A stretch of DNA of 64,000 nt from assembly GCA_036362985.1 (NCBI GenBank), contig JAYGXS010000005.1, positions 33,152,196 through 33,216,195 of the forward strand, given 5' to 3'. This document shows positions 1 to 64,000 of the stretch, piece after piece (the stretch's first letter is position 1; each line of letters begins with the position of its first letter). A program made the position numbers and the translations under genes. The stretch comes from Ligula intestinalis (lineage: Eukaryota; Platyhelminthes; Cestoda; Diphyllobothriidea; Diphyllobothriidae). Under the pieces are notes generated by a model. It saw only the letters and a list, made by a program, of their open reading frames with translations, did not search any database and was not told the origin of the DNA.

Positions 1-1009
1 CTATTATCATATGAAGTTAGCAATAAAACTTATTGTTCACATGAACGAATAATTTTAATTTCGGTTTCGTTAGGCTAGTGAGTTGGAGGAGCATACATTT
101 TTTCATTCTGATAGTATATTGAGAGTCGTTTCACCCCTGATTTCACAATTGTGCGGCATTTAAAAAGAGATTCAGTGTAACATGTAAATAGACAGATACC
201 TTTTCTGGCAAGGGTCTGCATACCCGTTGGCATTTTTGGCATCAAATGCGACCGCATACATTCAAATTTAAAAGGCTCCCGTGGGAGATTTAGAGATTCA
301 AGGATAATTATATCCGAATATATGCGGTCTTATTCGACAATAAAAATTCCAAAAGCTATGCTGACCCCAGCCAGAACAGGCTCCTGTCCATTTATATGTT
401 GCACGAAATCTCTTTTTTAATGCTTTTAATTGTCAATAGATAATTGACAACTGTCACCATCAACATGTTGTGCGCAACTGAGTCTATTTTACCGCGTTTT
501 GGCACACTGTTGCCGACAGTATCGCGCCTCGGTAATAGAATTAGGCTGCTTGTTTCCAAGAAAGTTTTGGCCTTGGTTACATTTATGTTGGGTTTGACTT
601 AAAAGCCTAATAATTACTGGACAATAAACAAGGACTTTTTCTACGCGTCTCTACACGATATTTATTTCTGCTTACAACTGAACGACGTCAAATATAAGTA
701 TAGGTTCCGTTTGCCGTGTCTGGTTTTCTAACTCATATTTGGCGTCCAATACCTACACAATAAAGTCGACGGGCAATGGCCGAAGACTGACAGAGGTCTA
801 TTGGCTGTACTATCTGGCGGAGAAGTTTTCAGTCCAGTCAGTAATTAAAACCACCAGTTACCATTTATGAAAATTTGTCCATCTGATTGAAAGTAATGAC
901 ACCTCTCTTCAACTAAAGGATCCCTCTGAGATATATTCTAAAAATCATGTCATAAGCAACGGTTGTGATTTTTTTCTATTTTAGTCGACATGTTTCTCTG
1001 TCGTTTCAG
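1..1009. other. No gene recognised
   Basis: AT-rich sequence upstream of the first coding exon found. No clear promoter element, repeat family or exon can be supported. Confidence 0.4.
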
Positions 1010-1035
1010 TAAAACTCCTCTCACACCTGAGACTA

Positions 1036-57783
<56,748 letters not shown>

Positions 57784-58900
57784 TGCTTGCTGCTGCTGCT
57801 GCCGCCGCTGCTACTGACGGACTGGGTGGCCTGCGAAACAATCAGGGAAGTACAGAGACACCTTTCTCAGCCTCATACTACCCGCTTACAGCAATTGCCT
57901 CAGTTCCATCCAGATTTCCTTGCCCCCCCACCCCCTCCCCCCGATTTGTACGGTATTTATATGCCTACTTTTTTGTCTCAGATGATTTTCTTCAATCTCC
58001 TCCCTGATTTATTTGCTTGTGTCTTTTTTAATTAGAATACATGCGTCGATAGTCTAACTTGTAATGTTAATGGCAGGAGAAGGGGCATAATAGGATTGTA
58101 GGGAGAGAAGAGTTGAGGACTCGAGGAGAGGGGTATGCTTCTCTGGCTTTTTAAAACCAGGCTCGGGTCCACTATGATTGGGATGTACAGTTGTTCATTC
58201 TACTGCCTAGTTATGTGAGTGGCCTACAGCCTTTGAAGTCTCACCATTCGAGTTCGGACTCTGTGGTTTAGGTGACGGGGGGATGATTCACGGTTGAGCA
58301 GTTGTTTGCCATTGTTGATAAATGTCAACGAAAATGCGAAAAGTCGTCTTCGATTAGAAGGGAAGTATTTAGGTGCAGTAGTAGCATCAACAAGAGCATA
58401 AGGTTGCCGGCTTTCAAATGAGCATTCTTCCGGCTCCATTACATAAAAATAAGAAATCAATTACCATACATCTTTTCACCCTGATTTTCCCTACCCTTAT
58501 CGAACAAATTACATGTCAAAGATCGTAAATAAAATGATCGTCATTGTAATCGCTCGTAAGGAATTCACGTGCATATTTCAGGTTCTATAACGTTTGTACT
58601 CATGCGATTTTTTGAAGATCCTGTAATGCCGTTCAAAGGGTGTCGTTTTTAGATGGAAATTGCCAGCACGGGGATGGGAGACTGAATTGCTGTTTCTGTC
58701 CAACGCTATAACCATGGGTTGGTTATCTTGCAAGTGCTTAGGTCGGAGATACTGACATTCGTCCATTGACGTTCACTGATCGTCAAGGGAACGTTCACTA
58801 TCTACACTGCTGGCGGGGCTTGTGAATGAGCCCCAATGCGATCGGTAAAAGTAAAATCAACGAGTACCATATTGGTCTATTGATTAATTTTTTAATAAAG
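57784..58900 (+). other. Probable 3' UTR of the CABLES-like gene
   Basis: After the stop codon there is a CTG/CCG-rich stretch, then pyrimidine-rich sequence without a convincing gene. AATAAA motifs occur at 58528-58533 and 58894-58899, so the transcript end is probably near one of them. No transcript evidence is available. Confidence 0.4.
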
Positions 58901-59427
58901 TATAGAACATTCCGCGTTAGTTGTAACATGTTGTAGATCCTATATGAAGACCTGATCCCCGTGTACAGAAATGTATTTTATTATAGAGTGAACATAGTCT
59001 GTATTTTGGAAACCGTGAGCCTAGTTGGGAAAGCGGATGGGGATATAAATTATTCGGGAATTGAAAATCTGTTCGGGACGTGTTATATCCTTTATACGAG
59101 TCGAAAACGTTTTAGAAGATGAAGTAAGGAGGCATAAATTTATGTTTTTTGAATGAAAGATATTTGAATATACAAAGGCAGCGAAAACCTATCTGAAAAT
59201 CATCCTATCTCTACTACATAATTCTCTTTTTAGTCGATACGGTTTTCACAGACGGCCGACATTCTATCTTAACTGACATATCTATAGATTATCCTGTACC
59301 GTATTTACTATGAGTAAACTAACTAACTAATCCTTTCTTATCAACATTGTGAATTTTGGTTCAAGCTTTTTATTTTCTATGTAAGTGAATAAGCATGTTC
59401 CAGGAAGTGGTTTAGAAGTATAAATTA

Positions 59428-59492
59428 CGATCGCTGGAGAATGAAGTTTAGATGCCTGACGTTTCGGATTCACTCTTGAACCCTTCAGAATA
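59428..59492 (-). ncRNA. Hammerhead-like module, type B
   Basis: Minus strand: CTGAAGG, a GGGTTC/GAATCC helix with a G-U pair, GAAACGTCAGGC, spacer and TTCTCCAGCGATCG. The 3' part matches the plus copy at 61926. Confidence 0.48.
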
Positions 59493-59869
59493 GGGTGATA
59501 CACGCACGGATTACGCAGTATATATATAGTTCCTAGGATCTACGCGACCGCATGCGCACTATTATAAGCAATTCTCAAACTCATTGCTGGGAGTCGTAAT
59601 TGGTGTGACGATGGCTTGACAGTCCGATTCCGAGCCATTAGTTACCGCGATTTCGTCATCCCTGTTGGATGTGGGCTTCATAATTACGCGACAATCATTT
59701 TCCCTGTCGTTAGACTTGATAGCGGACTGATTCTGCTGTTCAGACAATTTCTCAGTACGCAGTATGGGAACAACAAACCATTGTGCTTGTTGATTGACAG
59801 TGGACCTGAGAATCATGAGCCGAGCAGCTCGCGGCTCACGCGGTGGCCACCTCTTGCGAGGATTTTGTC

Positions 59870-61010
59870 TTCAACTTTGCGAAAATTCCCATTGAAAATT
59901 TCAAAAGATAAATTGGCGAACATACGTTTGTTTTCGATAAATTCTCGTCAGGCCTTTACATTTATATGGTATGAATAAACTATGGTGGTTGGTGGACAGA
60001 TGAAGTGTTCTCGTTGTCACTGTGGGGAGGAGGGGGAAGAAAGGGGGGTGGGGGGGAGGTTGGGGGAGTTGAAATCAGAGTGTCAATGTCTAGACGGCCT
60101 GCACATTGAGGTGGTCTGGGCTGGCAGTTTATCCTTAATCTCTCCGTATAGGATGGGAGTAGTCGAGAACAATACATGGGCGTTGGCTGCTGGGAAGGTA
60201 GTTGCTACGGCTTGACTCAGGCGCCTCCTTAGTAGTTCGCTTGGTCCGTCCCCTTGAAATGGGACTTTGATGAAGATTCGTTTCTTCTCCACTGTTAATA
60301 CTGAGGGCTTTGGCGGCCTTTCAGCAGCCAACGCCCATGTATTGATCTCGACTACTCCCATCCTATACGGAGAGATTAAGGATAAACTGCCAGCCCAGAC
60401 CACCTCAATGTGCATATATTCATTTACCTGTTCCTGTGGGGCAGGATATATTAGTCGCACGAGCCGGCGCTTGTCCAAAAGAGTAAGGGAACACATACCC
60501 GCATGGTTAAGGAAGGGCCAACTTAAAGGTGTAAACAGTTCAATCTTAGCGCACCTGGTGGACTCGAACCATCGCGTGGATGCCAAAGAGGCCTTCCGAG
60601 TGATTTACAAGGTGCCTTCAAGCTACTCAAAACTCCTCGGACAGCGTCTGTTGGCGACGGCAGAGGCGGCCGCCATCAGGCTACGCAGACCGCTGCTATT
60701 TGCCCAAAAGAATTTCGTCGCGGCGCCCCAGTTGCCATGGGCGAAACTAGGTAACACGGCCACCCACAGCGGACCACAGGCCTCGGAAACGGGCCCCCGC
60801 AGAGACGACCAAGTCCCAAGTCCAGCCACGCACACCTTATCGGCGGTCCTGGACGCCAGGCCGTCTAGACATTGACACTCTGATCTCAACTCCCCCAACC
60901 TCCCCCCCACCCCCCCCCTTTCTCCCTCCTCCTCCCCACAGTGACAAGGAGAATTTATCGAAAACAAACGTATGTTCGCCAATTTATTTTCTGAGATTTT
61001 GTCTTCGTTA
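59870..61010. mobile_element. Penelope-like terminal copies in inverted arrangement
   Basis: The left arm (about 59905-60195) is the reverse complement of parts of the right arm (about 60325-60415 and 60860-60990). Both carry GCGAACATACGTTTGTTTTC, a GGGGAGG tract, and the segment TCCTATACGGAGAG. The left arm lacks the roughly 445 bp coding centre (about 60416-60860), with a two-base CA overlap at the junction. Confidence 0.78.
60267..60875 (+). CDS. Penelope-like C-terminal fragment with GIY-YIG domain
   Basis: An open 202-codon frame contains SMCIYSFTCSCGAGYISRTS and RLSKRVREHIPAWLRKG, then LAHLVDSNHRVDAKEAFRVI. This is the GIY-YIG nuclease region that ends Penelope-like elements. YIG reads YIS here. 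The reverse transcriptase and catalytic core upstream are absent, so it is a 5'-truncated copy, though the frame is unusually clean. It is the only Penelope fragment here without stops. Confidence 0.75.
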   Translation: MMKIRFFSTVNTEGFGGLSAANAHVLISTTPILYGEIKDKLPAQTTSMCIYSFTCSCGAGYISRTSRRLSKRVREHIPAWLRKGQLKGVNSSILAHLVDSNHRVDAKEAFRVIYKVPSSYSKLLGQRLLATAEAAAIRLRRPLLFAQKNFVAAPQLPWAKLGNTATHSGPQASETGPRRDDQVPSPATHTLSAVLDARPSRH

Positions 61011-61925
61011 AACTTGAAAATATGGTCGCGTGCTGTCGAATTAACTGCAACCTGGGAGTTGGCGTCCTTCCTCCTCATCGCTGCTGTGTGCTCGGGCATT
61101 TGCGTCTGGAGTAATCTCCCGATTTCGCCGACGAAATTGTTTTGTCAAAAACTGTACCAGACCAGGTAAATGATTCCGACTATTTCCTGCCGTGACAGAG
61201 GGCCCAGTCTTCCTGTTGCTCCTGCTTCTACGTGGTCACAAAAGAGCACCTGAGCAAGTGGTAGGGAGACAACTGTGCTTCATTCTCGTTGACTCTGGCG
61301 TTGCCTTAATACGTGGACATATCCAGGTTTTTAGTTTTTCCTGGTTCTTTGTGTTGACAAGCATCCGTCCTGACATCTTCGTGGAGGGGACCATTTGATT
61401 GGTCGTTCGCCGTCCATTCCCTCGAAGTGGCACTTCTACCGCGTTTGCGCTTTCCTCAGTTTTACGTGGATTCTGACGCCTGGCTGGCTTTGGGGATGAG
61501 ATACGCTTCTATCCATCGTGATCCACCATACTGAAAGACGTCCACCAGGCTTGCATCGGACCACGGCGTTTCCCCACTGGAAATTTGTTTGGCGACCCCT
61601 ATGGTTTTTGGTAGGAGATCCAGATCTTTTTTCTTTTCCACTTTGGGTCCCATTCAATAGCAATTTTGGCATCGGTCACGGCTCGGCCCAGCGGTCCTGC
61701 ATTTGTGATATATCCCTCTGAAATGTTGAGCCGACGGAGGTGAGATGCGGTGCATTCCTTGTGATGTAGCGGTCCTAGATGGACTTGGTAGAATTGAAGA
61801 AATTTTCCATTTCGTTGCGATTGGCGTACCCTTGAACTTGACCGTGCGGACATCTGTAAAATACCACTTTGTTAGCGTCGGTCCATGTAGACTTTGCGCA
61901 GGCTGATACAGTCTGCTATTGCTCT

Positions 61926-61995
61926 CTGATGACGAAGCTGCGACGGATATTGAAAATCACCGGCGAATAAAAGTATTGTCCCAGCGATCGAGTCT
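61926..61995 (+). ncRNA. Hammerhead-like module, type B
   Basis: CTGATGA at 61926-61932, CGAAGCTGCGACGGATATT, GAAAATC, GGCGAATAAAAGTATT, GTC at 61978-61980 and CCAGCGATCGAGTC. ATTGCT just upstream of CTGATGA can pair with AGCGAT after the GTC, giving a six-pair outer helix. Confidence 0.52.
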
Positions 61996-62539
61996 TCTTC
62001 TTTTTCTCTGTGCGCAGGCTGTTTATTGCATCGAGTAAATTGTCAGTATCCGCGTCGTTGTTGACAAAACATGCGGTGCAAGTCTGAGGCCGGTAGACTG
62101 GATAACGTTATACATTTGGCGACATCGTGTGTCCGTCCTGGCGTCGTCGTCTGGAGCCTAGGCGTCTTGCCGTCCCTGGATCAATCAATTGTTAAATAGA
62201 AACAGTCTTCAGGCAATATCGATACAGTGATGGTGAACCTGCGTGGTAGTCGCTTTTAATGTTTTTTCCTGTAAGAGGTGCCCTCCTGGATATGCTGACC
62301 AGTGATTTGCTATGGCTTCCTTGTTGTGCCGGTCACATGCGGTTTGCTAGATACAACGAAAGTCAACTATCATTATACAGCGATTAACGTGAAGGTGACG
62401 GCCCCACCAAGCTGCATGGATGGACGTCGATTTCTAACACTGTTTTAATTGAAAATGCATCCGTAGATTTGTGACTGATTTCTTGCTCACAAAGACATTA
62501 ATAAGAGACTAACAGCGCAGAGTCAATAAATGCGGATAG

Positions 62540-62686
62540 TATTGCCGACAAAGACAAGGGAGACTGAAATGGCCATTTCTGGCTAATAAGGCCTCGCCAG
62601 CCATTCATACCCAACCCCAGGACTAGCCACAAGCCGAGGCTCGAACTCGCGACCTTTTTGATTAGAGTCTAACGCTCTAATAGTTT
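62540..62686 (-). repeat. HHR-SINE copy 9
   Basis: Minus-strand copy with head B-box GCGAGTTCGAGCC and core at 62562-62606. Here CTGATGA has become CTGGCGA, while GAAA, TGGCCAT and TCAGTC are kept. The tail CTTTGTCGGCAAT is intact. Confidence 0.75.
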
Positions 62687-62699
62687 ATTTCAAAGAGGG

Positions 62700-64000
62700 C
62701 AACGACTTGTGGTACTGACACGGCAAACTATTTTGGATTATTGTTTCGATGAATTAATGCATAGGATAAAAACCACTTCAACGTATTCTGAATACAACCC
62801 CCCCTTCCCACGTTCTCCTTATTTATTTACGTTCCTACCAAGTGTTTCTACAAAATCTCGATCATCGACAACAAGGTTGACCGAACTATGCAACGTTTTC
62901 ACAGTCCTAGATTATCTTCTATAATAATTGTCCAGCCTTCGCCACTGCATAGCAGGCACTACCGTAAGGAAACGGTAACACAAACCAGCAATTAATGCTT
63001 TACCGTACTTTCCAAGCACCATTGCTCCATCTCGCGCAAAAATAGAAAATATTGACTGAACTGCAAACTTGAAAGGGCATATCATCACTGTGGATTCTGA
63101 TTGACTTTTAACATTGCGGATGCTTGCTTTCCCTTACCATTCAGGAAGACATATCTGAAAATATATATCCCTCACTCCCAAAAACACAGAAATATTGATT
63201 ACTCTACTCACAGTGACACCTAACTCTGGTTTTCCGTTCAGGTTTAAGAAATCGTGTAAAAACTGTCTTATCTGCTGGCATGCGCCTTAATTTCACAGAC
63301 CGCAGGAATTCTCTCTGAGAAAAGTATGGGCTATGACCTTTTATCAGTAGCAAACTAGCGAACAGCAGACTCGGGACTTCCAGCAGTCATAGAGACACTT
63401 GAAATGTCCTGTTGACGTAATTTATTGTTGGCCGAATGGCCTTTAACGCTTGGCTATTCTGGCTTAGGACTATCCCACCATCTTCAAATAATAAGAGCTG
63501 CGCTACACAAAAAAGACGGTGAACTGTGTTTCATATGGCGCGATTGTTGTGCCGGGGTAAGTCCATCACAGCAAACGCAGACTGAGCTTTTTAAGTTCTG
63601 AATAGTATTGATGCCAAATTCATTACCAGTTGGTGTAAATGCTCGTGTTTACTAGGAGAGACAGCAAAGGAGTCTGGGAGTGGGAGAGAAAAGACAATCT
63701 TTTCCGGCTTGTAGATGGACACATATCGCTTTTAACAAAAAATTACGGCATTATGTGAGCAGTAATGGGCCGGTGGAGGAATGTGTTGAATAAACAAACC
63801 GTCAGTTTCAAGGGTGGGTAGCAAAAGGGTGGGGGTAGCCGTGGTATTAAATAGTTATATTAGCTACATCTACATTTAGTAACCAACCGCGCAACTTGCT
63901 CAGTGAAACTCTGAAATGCGTTTGCGGATGCAAGGCACTTATCAAATGGAATTGTACCGTTGATTACCGTGCTACGAATGCTGTAAGGCCACGATACCGA
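62700..64000. other. No gene recognised
   Basis: AT-rich intergenic sequence downstream of the CABLES-like gene. Only short frames without motifs. Confidence 0.4.

Overview
This is eukaryotic DNA: long AT-rich introns, consensus GT/AG splice sites, one nuclear tRNA gene, simple-sequence repeats, a 400-base assembly gap (37604-38003) and many decayed retroelements. The retroelement mix (Penelope-like elements with a GIY-YIG endonuclease, jockey/CR1-like and RNase H-bearing LINEs, hammerhead-type repeats) and the low gene density suggest a large parasitic flatworm genome, most likely a diphyllobothriid tapeworm. That assignment is inference, not a database match.

Most of the window is one plus-strand gene. 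Splice phases and comparison with the known CABLES family (CDK5 and ABL1 enzyme substrate, C-terminal cyclin-box-like domain) give 13 exons: 1036-1147, 3602-3710, 4208-4244 (tentative), 4369-4546, 6026-6263, 6356-6454, 14346-14556, 16345-16603, 18213-18430, 20171-20311, 28567-28629, 40080-40184 and 57448-57783. Together they give an open frame of 702 codons including the stop. The cyclin-box half (exons 9-13) is confident; the first half is supported by phase consistency and local resemblance. The first exon may extend 5' of the ATG at 1036 or be preceded by others. The last intron is about 17 kb.

The introns hold an intronless tRNA-Ile(UAU) at 8442-8515. They also hold a nearly intact minus-strand non-LTR retrotransposon (about 20330-23915) with a PHD-like finger, an AP endonuclease, a reverse transcriptase and a 2A-like motif. 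A 5'-truncated LINE with RNase H and a CAA-repeat tail lies at about 24625-26676. At least four Penelope-like remnants are present (41590-44000, 49695-50525, 54950-55500, 59870-61010); a 569-bp TA-flanked mariner-type element is inserted in the first of them. Two TIR-element copies (35669-36206, 51190-51778) and a long inverted-repeat family (11261-12230, 29830-30620 and others) complete the mobile elements.

The most interesting system is ribozyme-like. A tRNA-derived SINE family (about nine copies) carries a 45-nt segment that fits a minimal type I hammerhead: six-base complementary outer strands, a CUGANGA box, a GGCU/AGCC helix II, GAAA, and a two-base-pair helix III before the cleavage position. 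A second dispersed module of about 60-75 nt (more than a dozen copies, both strands) has a different hammerhead-like layout and sits in the repeats in front of the Penelope-like reverse transcriptase. Two pairs of the SINE copies lie head to head.
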